Positions 8,715-16,036 of a DNA stretch of 64,000 bases are shown here, piece by piece (positions within the stretch are counted from its first letter, which is position 1; every line of letters starts with the position of its first letter). The stretch is taken from positions 124,001 to 188,000 of the forward strand of contig CAIQHF010000051.1 in NCBI GenBank assembly GCA_903871605.1, in the 5' to 3' direction. The position numbers and the translations under genes are program-made. This DNA is from an uncultured Sphingomonadaceae bacterium. Its GTDB lineage: Bacteria; Pseudomonadota; Alphaproteobacteria; Sphingomonadales; Sphingomonadaceae. Under the pieces are notes generated by a model. It saw only the letters and a list, made by a program, of their open reading frames with translations. It was not told the origin of the DNA and did no database searches.

Positions 8715-9755
8715 TCAGTATCGATCCATGCGGAAGGCGCTCCCCTTGCCGACATGATCGATCGCCATTTTGACGCAACGCTTAAGATAACCGTGATCCA
8801 TTGACCAACCCGTCAGCGCCCCATTGGTGAGCTCCACGAAATCCTCCGTTGGTCGCTCGTCTGGATGGAATCGTGCGAACTCTACGAAGCTTCCGGTCGG
8901 TTCGTGGACGAACACATCGACGGTCCACGCAATATGCGTGATTTCAAAGGGCGGCGGCTCGATTCCGGCGCCGATTGGGCAGGCGACGACGTAAGTCCGC
9001 TCATCAGGATTGAAGGCGCTCAGGTAGAGGTCGGCTCCATAATAGCGGACGAAGAACGATCGACCGGAATTGAAATAGTCGCCGGCAACGTCAATTCGCC
9101 AGGCCCTAAACAGAATTCGGTCAAGCTTCCGAAAACCGTCGGGTTCCGGATAGGCGACCTCAAAGCCGCCGCCCCAAGAGGCTTCAAGGCCGCCACCGCT
9201 GATCCACTGTGTTGCGATGGCCCTTGCACCAAATCTGAGTGCTGCGGCCCGCGCCACGAGGCCTTCGTCATCCCCTTCCGGTACGACATCGGTATGGGCG
9301 GACAGATAATCGAAGAAGGCCGGTCCGCCCGAACCCATTAGGTAGACGCGCTTACCGTCGATCTCAAAACCGCGGGTGCGAATGCCGAGCGGTTGAACAA
9401 GACCGTCGCCGACGATCAGCGCAACCATTTCGCTGTCTTCCGCACAGCTTTCCAAGACATCCCAGACTGGCGTCGGATCGGCGGTACGGTCGAAAGCATC
9501 GGGAAGGAGTCGGTCCAGCTCGCGTAGGATCCGGTCCGCGTTTGCTCGCGAGCCCGCCCAGGCTAGTAGGAAATAGGGACGCACGATGACGAGCTTTTGT
9601 GCCAATGAGGTGGCGAAAAAGCCGTCCTCTCCCGGATGTACGGCCTCTTCCGGCCGTGTTGGTAGATCGGTCGGAGCGGGCAACCTCCGCGAGATCAGCA
9701 AATCGCCGATGAATGCGGGCATGCCGCCCAGGCTTATGCCGGCAACCAGAGTCAC
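8715..9755 (-). CDS. proteasome/HslV-like Ntn hydrolase with extra C-terminal domain
   Basis: Starting at GTG 9755 gives 346 residues. The upstream gene stops in the same four bases (GTGA, 9755-9752), which supports this start. Removing Met leaves an N-terminal threonine: TLVAGISLGGMPAFIGDLL. Counting that Thr as 1, Asp falls at 17. A Q-K-L motif (Lys 53) is followed by V-x-x-x-P-Y-F-L-L-A-W-A-G, and GSGG occurs at about 140-143. This matches the proteasome beta/HslV layout of Thr1, Asp17, the catalytic Lys before the ..AG.. strand, and the GSGG loop. About 130 further C-terminal residues are unlike proteasome subunits. The likely role is an N-terminal-nucleophile protease or amidase. Its only partner is a membrane coiled-coil protein. 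The assignment rests on motif alignment by eye. Confidence 0.65.
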   Translation of the reverse strand: MTLVAGISLGGMPAFIGDLLISRRLPAPTDLPTRPEEAVHPGEDGFFATSLAQKLVIVRPYFLLAWAGSRANADRILRELDRLLPDAFDRTADPTPVWDVLESCAEDSEMVALIVGDGLVQPLGIRTRGFEIDGKRVYLMGSGGPAFFDYLSAHTDVVPEGDDEGLVARAAALRFGARAIATQWISGGGLEASWGGGFEVAYPEPDGFRKLDRILFRAWRIDVAGDYFNSGRSFFVRYYGADLYLSAFNPDERTYVVACPIGAGIEPPPFEITHIAWTVDVFVHEPTGSFVEFARFHPDERPTEDFVELTNGALTGWSMDHGYLKRCVKMAIDHVGKGSAFRMDRY

Positions 9756-10429
9756 TCGGCACCGACGATCTGCCGATCGAGCTTTGCGATCCGCACGCGG
9801 AGCGACCGGATCCAATCCTGTTGCGCGCCCTCAAGGCCGCGGTACGCCCGCCTGACATCGCCGACCCGATCCGAAGCGTCAACTTTGGCGGCGGCGCAGC
9901 GCGCCTGAATTATGGCCCACTCGTCGTCGGGGATGTTGTGATCCTCATCCTGTTGTTCGTTATGATCGGCCCAGTGTGCCTCACCAAGGGTCTCGACCAG
10001 CTTATCAATCGCGGTCCTTAGGATCGCCTTGCACGTCTCGATGTCGGCATGCTCGGTATCCGCGAGAGTGACGAGATACCATTCGAGCACGCCATTGAAC
10101 ATTTGCTCGAGATGGTGCGCGTCTTCCGGTTCGATCTCGATGGGTTCGCCGATCGGATCGCTTGTTACATGATCGGCGGTCGAAAGCGGCTCGCGCATCG
10201 CTTTGTCGACCTTTGCGTAGCGAGCGAGCGCATCGCGCATGAGCGTCGAAAGTGTTTCACGATGCGATATCCGGGTTTGGAGGTTGGTGTCCTTCAGCTG
10301 CTTCCAGACAGGAATCCCCGCGACGACTGCGACGACGATCGCTGCCGCGCCTGTCAGGAGTGTCTGAAAATTATAAATAAAGCAGCCGATGGTGGTGAGG
10401 ATGCAATGACTGGCCTGGCTGCAGATCAT
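9752..10429 (-). CDS. membrane-anchored coiled-coil protein, partner of Ntn hydrolase
   Basis: The product is 225 residues. One strong transmembrane segment (FQTLLTGAAAIVVAVVAGIPVW, residues about 21-42) is followed directly by a charged helix (KQLKDTNLQTRISHRETLSTLM), a largely helical cytoplasmic domain, and a C-terminal coiled-coil-like stretch ending LRVRIAKLDRQIVGAE. GGGGAGA lies seven bases before the ATG. The stop codon overlaps the GTG start of the Ntn hydrolase, so the two are translationally coupled. I do not recognise a family. A membrane sensor or anchor for the downstream peptidase is an inference from the operon, in the style of many two-gene defence modules. Confidence 0.6.
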   Translation of the reverse strand: MICSQASHCILTTIGCFIYNFQTLLTGAAAIVVAVVAGIPVWKQLKDTNLQTRISHRETLSTLMRDALARYAKVDKAMREPLSTADHVTSDPIGEPIEIEPEDAHHLEQMFNGVLEWYLVTLADTEHADIETCKAILRTAIDKLVETLGEAHWADHNEQQDEDHNIPDDEWAIIQARCAAAKVDASDRVGDVRRAYRGLEGAQQDWIRSLRVRIAKLDRQIVGAE

Positions 10430-10478
10430 CTACGTTTCTCCCCGGATCGAAATTGGCTTATCCGCTCAGACCATGTTC

Positions 10479-11360
10479 TCATTTCGTATCACTCGGAAAC
10501 AGGATCTCGATCGGCGTAAACACCTCGCCAGTTTCAGCTGCGCGTCGCACCTTCAGTGTCACTAGGGCATCGATTCCGATCTCGCGTTCGAGCGCAATCT
10601 TGATTTCCCGCCCTTCCAGACAGACAAGTTTTTTGCCCTTTCCAAAAGCGGCGAGCCCTTGGGTCGTGAATCCGCCAAAGCTGACGAACAGGCCCCTCGC
10701 CCACGCGGCCTTCTGCTCGATTTTGCCATGGAAGCCGTGCAGCTCCGCAATGCTAACCTTTCGATTGATCCATTTCGCTTCAAGCAAATAGGTCTCGCTC
10801 GCGAGATGGAAACTTCCATCAATCTGCTCGCCGTCCAGTCGGAATGGCTCCCGGGCTGCCAATCCGAACGCATTGAAAAGCTCCGTCAGATAGGCCTCAA
10901 ACGCGTAGCCGCGCTCGTGCGGTGAAAGATCGCGCACCGCGAACAGGCGATCGCGAAGCCCTGCGAAGTCCTGCATCGCCAATTTTGGCGCTGGCACCAA
11001 TCCGGTAGGGATGCTCGTCGCGGTGCCTTCCAGACGCGCGATCACCGCAAAGATCTGCTTGCGGGAAAGCGGCGGTCCGTCGTCCTGGTTCTGCCCCTGC
11101 AGCATCGCCTCGCGATATTCCCACAGGAGCCGTAGCGTCCTTGCGGCGGTCCCGTCGTCGACAATCGCGAGGAAGCCGCGAAGCCGCTTGCCTTTCGAGG
11201 TACCCTCGCGCTCGTAGATCTTAGCGTCGATGTCGATGTCGAGCTCCAGCGCGAAGAACTCGGAAAAGGTCCGGTTCGAAAAATCGAGGATGTAGCCACG
11301 CTCCCCGCCCCGGAAGACGAGGTCGACCATGTCCAGCTCGACGGGCCGAATCGTGCTCAT
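10479..11360 (-). CDS. Mrr-type restriction endonuclease-like protein (PD-(D/E)XK)
   Basis: The product is 293 residues. The C-terminal half (about 145-250) fits an Mrr_cat nuclease: GYAFEAYLTELF with E155, D181 in EQIDGSF, E194-A-K196 in YLLEAKW, then a Q216-bearing helix (GKIEQKAAW). The N-terminal half (1-85; GGERGYILDFSNRTFSEFF, TSKGKRLRGFL) resembles a domain seen at the front of Abi-type and nuclease proteins in defence loci. I chose the ATG at 11360 (MSTIRPVEL). A 15-codon reading frame starting at 11404, inside the preceding toxin gene, ends TGA overlapping this ATG, which may couple translation. No methylase is nearby, so a type IV (modified-DNA) or abortive-infection nuclease is likely. 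Confidence 0.72.
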   Translation of the reverse strand: MSTIRPVELDMVDLVFRGGERGYILDFSNRTFSEFFALELDIDIDAKIYEREGTSKGKRLRGFLAIVDDGTAARTLRLLWEYREAMLQGQNQDDGPPLSRKQIFAVIARLEGTATSIPTGLVPAPKLAMQDFAGLRDRLFAVRDLSPHERGYAFEAYLTELFNAFGLAAREPFRLDGEQIDGSFHLASETYLLEAKWINRKVSIAELHGFHGKIEQKAAWARGLFVSFGGFTTQGLAAFGKGKKLVCLEGREIKIALEREIGIDALVTLKVRRAAETGEVFTPIEILFPSDTK

Positions 11361-11400
11361 AACAGCGCGCCCGATCGCGCGATGTAGCAACCGGCCACCA

Positions 11401-11676
11401 TCATGAGAACAGTTCGCTGTGTGACCCCAACCGGGCCAAGGTCAGCGTAGTCTCGTTCGGCTTCGCATAGATCAGCACGAGATCCGGGCGCACATGGCAG
11501 TCCCGGTAGCCCGCCCATGTCCCGCTGAGGCCGTGGTCCCGATGCTTCTCAGGTAAGGCCGCGTCGGCGATGAGCAGTTCGATCACGAGCACCAACATGG
11601 CGTCGAGCGCCGCATCGGTCCGCTTCTCCCGCTTATAGTCGCGCTTGAACTTGCTGGTGCGTTCGATCTCACGCAT
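11401..11676 (-). CDS. yafQ: YafQ-family type II toxin (RelE/ParE superfamily mRNA interferase)
   Basis: The product is 91 residues and follows YafQ closely: REIERTSKFKRDYKREKR, a helix with LIADAALPEKHRDHGLSGTWAGYRDCHVRPDLVLIYA, and a terminal LARLGSHSELFS. YafQ cleaves translating mRNA at lysine codons. Active-site histidines of the family fit H-R-D-H, the H of CHVRPD and the final GSHSELF. The start ATG overlaps the stop of the upstream gene (bases TGATG, with a GTG alternative at 11679). The gene directly upstream is not an antitoxin. A DinJ-type antitoxin lies instead at 12712 on the opposite strand, an unusual split arrangement. Confidence 0.85.
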   Translation of the reverse strand: MREIERTSKFKRDYKREKRTDAALDAMLVLVIELLIADAALPEKHRDHGLSGTWAGYRDCHVRPDLVLIYAKPNETTLTLARLGSHSELFS

Positions 11677-12308
11677 CACGACGTCGCATTCGTATCCGCA
11701 GCGGGAGCTTCAGGTGCGGTGGGTGCCGCCGGCACCGGCGGCGGTGGCGGCGGTGGCGGCGGAGGAGGAGCCGTCTTCGGAGAATGCGGCGTCTCCCACG
11801 GCTGCGTCATGTCGACGGCTCCGACTTCAAGCGCCGTTTCGATCAGCGCATTGTAGCTCGCCTCCGTCAGCCCCGGCGTCTTGATGTGGTGGTGCCAGCG
11901 CAGGATGTAGTGCGGATTCCAGATGATCGCGTTTCCAAGCGGCCCCGACTTCCCCGGCTTGATGTCGATAAATTCAAGATCTTGCAGCATCTTCATGCGC
12001 GTCGCCCATGTGTGCTCTCCACGCTGGCCGCCGAACCCCGAGGCGTTGGCCATGTCGGCATTTTTGTTGAGAACGACGAAATTATTGTCCCAGGTGTTGC
12101 ACCATAGGGTCAGGTAGGTCGCCGACACCGGCGTCCCCTTCGTCATTTCGTCCATAATTTTGAGCATAAGCGGCATAGTTTTCGGGATCGTCGTAAAGCC
12201 CTTTTGCTTCTTACGATCCCAGAGCCAAACTTCTTTGCCCGGCCACAGATGATCGCGCAGTTGCTGCTGCTTCTTCGTTATCGCGCTTACTTCCCGTACT
12301 GACGCCAT
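11676..12308 (-). CDS. conserved hypothetical protein with polyproline tail
   Basis: The product is 210 residues starting at ATG 12308 with AAAAGGGG eight bases upstream. The first 150 residues form a compact domain (VWLWDRKKQKGFTTIPKTMP, then PVSATYLTLWCNTWDNNFVVLN, then GQRGEHTWATRMKMLQDLEFIDIKPG). It looks like a winged-helix DNA-binding protein of the replication/regulatory type, but I cannot name the family. The C-terminus is a tract of about eleven prolines followed by PVPAAPTAPEAPAA, likely a disordered linker or SH3-like binding tail. It heads an operon with the YafQ-type toxin and then the Mrr-like nuclease, so it could be the DNA-binding regulator or the missing antitoxin. Confidence 0.6.
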   Translation of the reverse strand: MASVREVSAITKKQQQLRDHLWPGKEVWLWDRKKQKGFTTIPKTMPLMLKIMDEMTKGTPVSATYLTLWCNTWDNNFVVLNKNADMANASGFGGQRGEHTWATRMKMLQDLEFIDIKPGKSGPLGNAIIWNPHYILRWHHHIKTPGLTEASYNALIETALEVGAVDMTQPWETPHSPKTAPPPPPPPPPPPVPAAPTAPEAPAADTNATS

Positions 12309-12435
12309 CGTAAAACCCCTTTTCTCGTAACCCGGACCGGACGCTTGCCGACTTCGCAAATGGCGTTCTACAGGAAATGCTATGTTTCTCAATGACTTAG
12401 GTATTTTTGCAATCGAAACGAGTCGTGGTTATAGT

Positions 12436-12507
12436 GCAACTCTCGATACCAAGTATCCGGTATCGGCTACAACTTAAAAATGGTTCTGCAACATCTATTG
12501 CACTAAG
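12436..12507. promoter_or_regulatory. divergent intergenic region with inverted repeats
   Basis: The 403 bases between the divergent starts at 12308 and 12712 hold no gene I can support, but they are rich in symmetry. TAGTGCAA at 12436-12443 pairs with TTGCACTA at 12500-12507. Between them GATACC...GGTATC forms a second nested repeat. These could be operators serving the minus-strand toxin operon. The A+T content is clearly higher than in the flanking genes. Confidence 0.4.
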
Positions 12508-12571
12508 AGCCGGGTTTATCCCGTTATATCAGCGGGTTCTATGATATCGCGCTGTTCTCATATGTCCTGGT

Positions 12572-12607
12572 TGTGCTGTATGTGCTGCATGTTCTGCATG
12601 TGCTGCC
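12572..12607. repeat. four 9-base tandem repeats
   Basis: TGTGCTGTA, TGTGCTGCA, TGTTCTGCA and TGTGCTGCC run head to tail with two-base divergence at most. They lie about 105 bases upstream of the DinJ-type start. If translated in the DinJ frame they give a Cys/Met-rich string, but the antitoxin homology begins only after 12712, so this is more likely non-coding. Confidence 0.55.
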
Positions 12608-12674
12608 GGGGATGGTGCAGGAAGGGGGTGGGCGAAAAACTTGACCTCAGAGGCGTAACGGACCATTTAGAATG

Positions 12675-12684
12675 TGTAGCTACA
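12675..12684. promoter_or_regulatory. palindrome before dinJ-like gene (autoregulatory operator candidate)
   Basis: TGTAGCTACA is a perfect 10-base palindrome ending 27 bases before the antitoxin ATG. DinJ/RelB antitoxins are ribbon-helix-helix proteins that repress their own promoters at short palindromes, so the position fits. A TTGACC hexamer lies upstream at 12641. Confidence 0.45.
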
Positions 12685-12711
12685 ATGTGGCCACTAGACA
12701 GGATGAAAGCC

Positions 12712-12978
12712 ATGGCCGCCGCTGAAGTCGTTAGAGCGCGCATCGACGCGACCTTGAAGAAGGAAGCCACTAGCGTCCTCGGGACGATGGGCCTGTCCGT
12801 GTCGGACGCTATTCGCATGATGCTCGTCCGCGTCGTCGCGGACCGCAGCTTGCCGTTTGAGGTCCGCTCACCCAACCGGGAGACGGAAGCTGCCCTAGAG
12901 GCGGCAGCGCGGGGAGATGTGACTCGCTTTTCGAGCGTCTCCGACCTCATGGCTGACCTGAACGACGATAAGGACTGA
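12712..12978 (+). CDS. dinJ: DinJ/RelB-family antitoxin
   Basis: The product is 88 residues from ATG 12712 (AGGA at 12699-12702). The ribbon-helix-helix part is VVRARIDATLKKEATSVLGTMGLSVSDAIRMMLVRVVADRSLPF, which matches DinJ (R-x-D-x-x-L-K-x-x-A; G-L-x-x-S-x-A-I-R). The C-terminal toxin-binding tail is PNRETEAALEAAARGD...SVSDLMADLN. No toxin follows it. The cognate toxin is presumably the YafQ-type gene at 11401-11676, about 1 kb away on the other strand. A longer frame from 12541 would add a Cys-rich N-terminus encoded by tandem repeats, which I regard as untranslated. Confidence 0.82.
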   Translation: MAAAEVVRARIDATLKKEATSVLGTMGLSVSDAIRMMLVRVVADRSLPFEVRSPNRETEAALEAAARGDVTRFSSVSDLMADLNDDKD

Positions 12979-12989
12979 ATTTCCACCAG

Positions 12990-13017
12990 TCCGATAATGA
13001 GAGCGACTGCTATCGGA
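12990..13017. terminator. weak hairpin after dinJ-like gene
   Basis: TCCGATA and TATCGGA form a 7-base-pair stem with a 14-base loop, starting 12 bases after the antitoxin stop. There is no clear T-tract, so termination is only a possibility. The HEPN gene converges from the right and ends at 13112. Confidence 0.3.
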
Positions 13018-13111
13018 TCTCATGTCGGGTTTGATGGGCGGCACGGCCAACTTACTTAGCCTGACTCAGATATCGTCGCGAATGGCCATTTCGTTCAAGC
13101 CGTTGGGGCCG

Positions 13112-13810
13112 CTATTCACCGATGAGATTGATCTTGCCTATCCGCTTGAGCTCGCGACGAAACCAAGCCTTATAGTCCTTATTTGCCGTGGCGATTTCCG
13201 ATCCCGCATCGATCTCGCCAAGATTAAAATCGTCGGGCACCGAGAAGCGAATGCCTTTTCGAAGCAGGGTGCCAACGAGATAGTCGTAGCCGATGTGGTG
13301 ATCCTCGTGATGCTCGATAGCATACAGATTGAACCGGTCACGGATCAGGGGGTCTATGATCCGATAGATAAACTTCAGTGCAATCGCCGATGGGTTCTCG
13401 TCTTCAGGCGGGCAAAAATGCTGGACCGCATTTCGTGTTTTGCGCAAGCGTTCGTAGCATGCCGGATCTGGAATCCGGATGCCGGTGGTCGCCCAGAGCA
13501 CCTGCGGAAGTTTCTCGAAGTCGTGCGTCCGGCCACGTTTCAATAGGGTGGGCAAATCGAGATCGACCGAGCTGGCGTCATCGAGGCCGGGGACATCCTT
13601 GAAGATTAGCAGGGGGTGCTCGGTTGCGATGATCGCCTTGATGAAAAGCTCTCCCGCATGAGCGGCATTGAGTACCGACATCAGGGGCCAATGCTCGTTT
13701 CCGGGGTCCATGAAACCGGCGTGCATGTTCGCCTGCATGAGCGATGCCCGTGCAAGACCAAGGATGCGCGAGGGTATCTCAGCGAGGAGTTCGTGCCTAG
13801 ATCCCGTCAC
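13112..13810 (-). CDS. HEPN-domain protein (candidate RNase, partner of the GHKL ATPase)
   Basis: From GTG 13810 the product is 232 residues. GTGA at 13810-13807 overlaps the ATPase stop codon, which fixes the start. The N-terminal 130 residues are helical and end in RLRKTRNAVQHF. RNAVQH (R126, H131) matches the R-x4-6-H motif of HEPN ribonucleases. An earlier helix (NAAHAGELFIKAII) resembles the first HEPN helix of Abi-type proteins. The C-terminal 100 residues (ALKFIYRIIDPLIRDRFNLYAIEHHEDHH) are not recognised. The tight coupling to a GHKL ATPase suggests a sensor/effector pair in which the HEPN protein cleaves RNA on activation. That function is inferred. Confidence 0.65.
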   Translation of the reverse strand: MTGSRHELLAEIPSRILGLARASLMQANMHAGFMDPGNEHWPLMSVLNAAHAGELFIKAIIATEHPLLIFKDVPGLDDASSVDLDLPTLLKRGRTHDFEKLPQVLWATTGIRIPDPACYERLRKTRNAVQHFCPPEDENPSAIALKFIYRIIDPLIRDRFNLYAIEHHEDHHIGYDYLVGTLLRKGIRFSVPDDFNLGEIDAGSEIATANKDYKAWFRRELKRIGKINLIGE

Positions 13811-15891
13811 TCCTCTTCGGCCTCGACGGCCGGCTCCTTCGGTTCGAGCGGCGTCGCTCGCTTCCTGCTCAGGCCGGCAGCATGAAGTGTCGCGCGGTTG
13901 CGCATCCACGCATCGTTGACTAGATCCTGCCACTGAATGACTTCAATCTGCCCGCTATACTGGCCCCGAAGCGAGCGTATCCGCCCCTTTCCGTTTGATG
14001 TCGTATCCCAAGCCGAGAGCTGTTGCTCGAGATCGCCGACGATGTCGGCGACGACGTAACAATAGTAGATGCAGTCATTTGCGACTCGCACGCGGGCGCG
14101 ATCGAACGTCTCGATCTCGCCGCCTTTCATCTGCGCGAGATACTTCGTGATCTGCTGCTCGATCTGATCCTCGGCCTTCCGATAGAGCTTGCGGCCTGGC
14201 TTCTTGAATTCGACGACCATCACGGTCCGCAACGGCTCATTGAGCTCCACCTCTTCCGGATCCGTTGGATCGGTCGCGCCTAGTCCGTAGGCCAAATCCC
14301 AGACCAGAAGGTCCGGGCGATCACCGGAACCGCCCTCGGCCATGATCGCGTCGAGTCGCTTGTCCGAGGAGAACGCACGAGTGAATGCCAGCCGCTCGTC
14401 AATCACCCAGAGATCGTGCGCACGGCTCTTGAATTCGGTCGCATCATCGCCCTTCACGCTCATCGGAACGATGAAGGAATGGAGCGTGCGCTCTAGGTGA
14501 TAATCATCCTCTTGATCCCCTCGCCCCCGGATGCGTCTGATGAGCTTGTCGAGTAGTTCAAGCGCAAGCTTGCGACGGACGACGTGCTGGGCAAGCGCTA
14601 GGCGCTCCGACGTTTGGATGTCTTGGGCCGCCTTGGCGACCGATGCCTCGTAGCTGAACGGCACTGCTTCCAGATCTAGGGCATCGATGAGAGTCTGTAG
14701 ACTCTCCTGCCGCCGCTCCTCCCGCCGGATTTGATATTTGATCAGCCCCGAAGCGAAGTCTTCGGCGCTCGTGGCGTGGAAGGGCACGCGACCGAGCTGA
14801 GTATCGTCATCATCGAAGCCGAAAGTCGGATACCGCTCGACAAAATCCACATAATCTTCTCTGCGCTTCTCGACATAAATCTTCACTTGGTCGGGCAGCA
14901 GCTTCTCTCGGACCTGCTCCATGCACGCACGGCTGATATCCTTGAGCATGCGCTCCGGCAGATTGAAGGCCGTGCGGCCCTCATTTACGCGCAGATCGAG
15001 ATACTCGCCCGACACGCACCCATGAAAGACGAGGTGCTCCTTGCCGTCACGTACCAGATTCACGACGCCCAGCAGGTTATCAACCTTCCGGGTCTCCACG
15101 GTCCGGCTATTCGCAAGAAGATGGAGTTGGTGCTGTCCATCGAGGCCCGTGCTTGCCTCGGCATGACAGGTAAATCCGACGATGCTCAGCTCGCCGAAGA
15201 TGTCATGCTCGAAGCTGGTTTCGAGCGGGCCGCCGACTTTGAGCTCGGAAATCTCCTTGGGATATGCGACCGTTTCGCCATCGAGATCCACGGCGATCGA
15301 CGCGCCGCCGCCCAGCAGGAAATCGGCTATGAAGTGCGCACTGAAATAGCGGAAAAAAGTTTCGGCGCGCTTCGGGAAGGTCTCGGCATATTCCTTGATG
15401 CGTAGTCCTTTGAAGCGGACTGTCGTCCCTCTTGAGGAGCCAGCTTGGACCTGCTGCTCATCGCCATTGGGTAGGACTTGCTCGTCGTTGTTGAGCATAA
15501 ACGCAAATTCGCGCCGGATCGGGAGGCCCTCCTGCTCATAAGTGCTTTCGACCGTGATCTCGCTAAACGCATCCAGCCAGAAGAGACGGCCAACCCCCTT
15601 GCCACCGCGCTTCCTTTTGAAGTCGGTATCGATTTGGCAGAACGCGCGATAGCGATCGAGGTCCAAGCCAATTCCGTTGTCCGTAATCGCAATCTCGATA
15701 CGCTGTGGATCCGACAGCGCCGTGATGCGGATGCCGATCGTGCCCAGTGCGGCTTTATCGTCGAAACGGTCCTCGATCGCGAACATGGCATTGCTTACCG
15801 CTTCGAAAAGCGGCTGAAGGCCTTGCGTCGCGTTGGAGGGCTTAGGCAGCTTGCGGACGCGATTCTCGATGTTCGGCGTCAGCGAGGGCAT
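13807..15891 (-). CDS. GHKL ATPase fused to a PD-(D/E)XK-like domain
   Basis: The product is 694 residues, with AAGAAGGG six bases before the ATG. The N-terminal GHKL (HSP90/MutL/MORC-type) ATPase shows the N-box E30-x3-N34 (EAVSNAMFAIEDR), the G1 motif D71-N-G-I-G, and the G2 loop GGKGVGR (96-102). A middle transducer region follows (200-320), then a helical linker. The C-terminal part (about 465-600) has E468 in YHLERTLHSF, D527 in RPDLLVWD and E561-F-K563 in MVVEFKKPGRKLY, followed by DQIEQQITKYL. This is a PD-(D/E)XK-type arrangement like Shedu/DUF4263 nucleases. The C-terminus is acidic. It is coupled to the HEPN gene. No histidine-kinase phospho-acceptor is visible, so it is unlikely to be a kinase. 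I know of no named system with this exact pairing. Confidence 0.7.
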   Translation of the reverse strand: MPSLTPNIENRVRKLPKPSNATQGLQPLFEAVSNAMFAIEDRFDDKAALGTIGIRITALSDPQRIEIAITDNGIGLDLDRYRAFCQIDTDFKRKRGGKGVGRLFWLDAFSEITVESTYEQEGLPIRREFAFMLNNDEQVLPNGDEQQVQAGSSRGTTVRFKGLRIKEYAETFPKRAETFFRYFSAHFIADFLLGGGASIAVDLDGETVAYPKEISELKVGGPLETSFEHDIFGELSIVGFTCHAEASTGLDGQHQLHLLANSRTVETRKVDNLLGVVNLVRDGKEHLVFHGCVSGEYLDLRVNEGRTAFNLPERMLKDISRACMEQVREKLLPDQVKIYVEKRREDYVDFVERYPTFGFDDDDTQLGRVPFHATSAEDFASGLIKYQIRREERRQESLQTLIDALDLEAVPFSYEASVAKAAQDIQTSERLALAQHVVRRKLALELLDKLIRRIRGRGDQEDDYHLERTLHSFIVPMSVKGDDATEFKSRAHDLWVIDERLAFTRAFSSDKRLDAIMAEGGSGDRPDLLVWDLAYGLGATDPTDPEEVELNEPLRTVMVVEFKKPGRKLYRKAEDQIEQQITKYLAQMKGGEIETFDRARVRVANDCIYYCYVVADIVGDLEQQLSAWDTTSNGKGRIRSLRGQYSGQIEVIQWQDLVNDAWMRNRATLHAAGLSRKRATPLEPKEPAVEAEEE

Positions 15892-16036
15892 GGTGACCCT
15901 TCTTTGGTTTCGTCGTTGACTCGCATTGGCGCCCCCTCAGACCCATACCTAACTTATATGCTGCGATTAGCCAGCAGAGGCGTGGCGGCGACTCATGCGC
16001 TTCCCGCCGATGAGAGGGCATCTGTTAGCGGACCCC

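Noticed and set aside
11676-11760. GC-rich GGC/GGT repeats considered as a structural repeat or CRISPR-like array
   Set aside because: They encode the polyproline tail of the protein ending at 11676 and have no spacer structure. No CRISPR array was seen anywhere.
12541-12711. N-terminal extension of the DinJ-like protein (Cys/Met-rich)
   Set aside because: The added residues are encoded by tandem repeats and promoter-like sequence; antitoxin homology and a usable ribosome-binding site begin at 12712.
13811-13933. Upstream ATG start for the HEPN protein
   Set aside because: It would overlap the ATPase gene by more than 120 bases. The GTGA overlap at 13810 gives a better start, and the extra residues are Arg-rich shadow.
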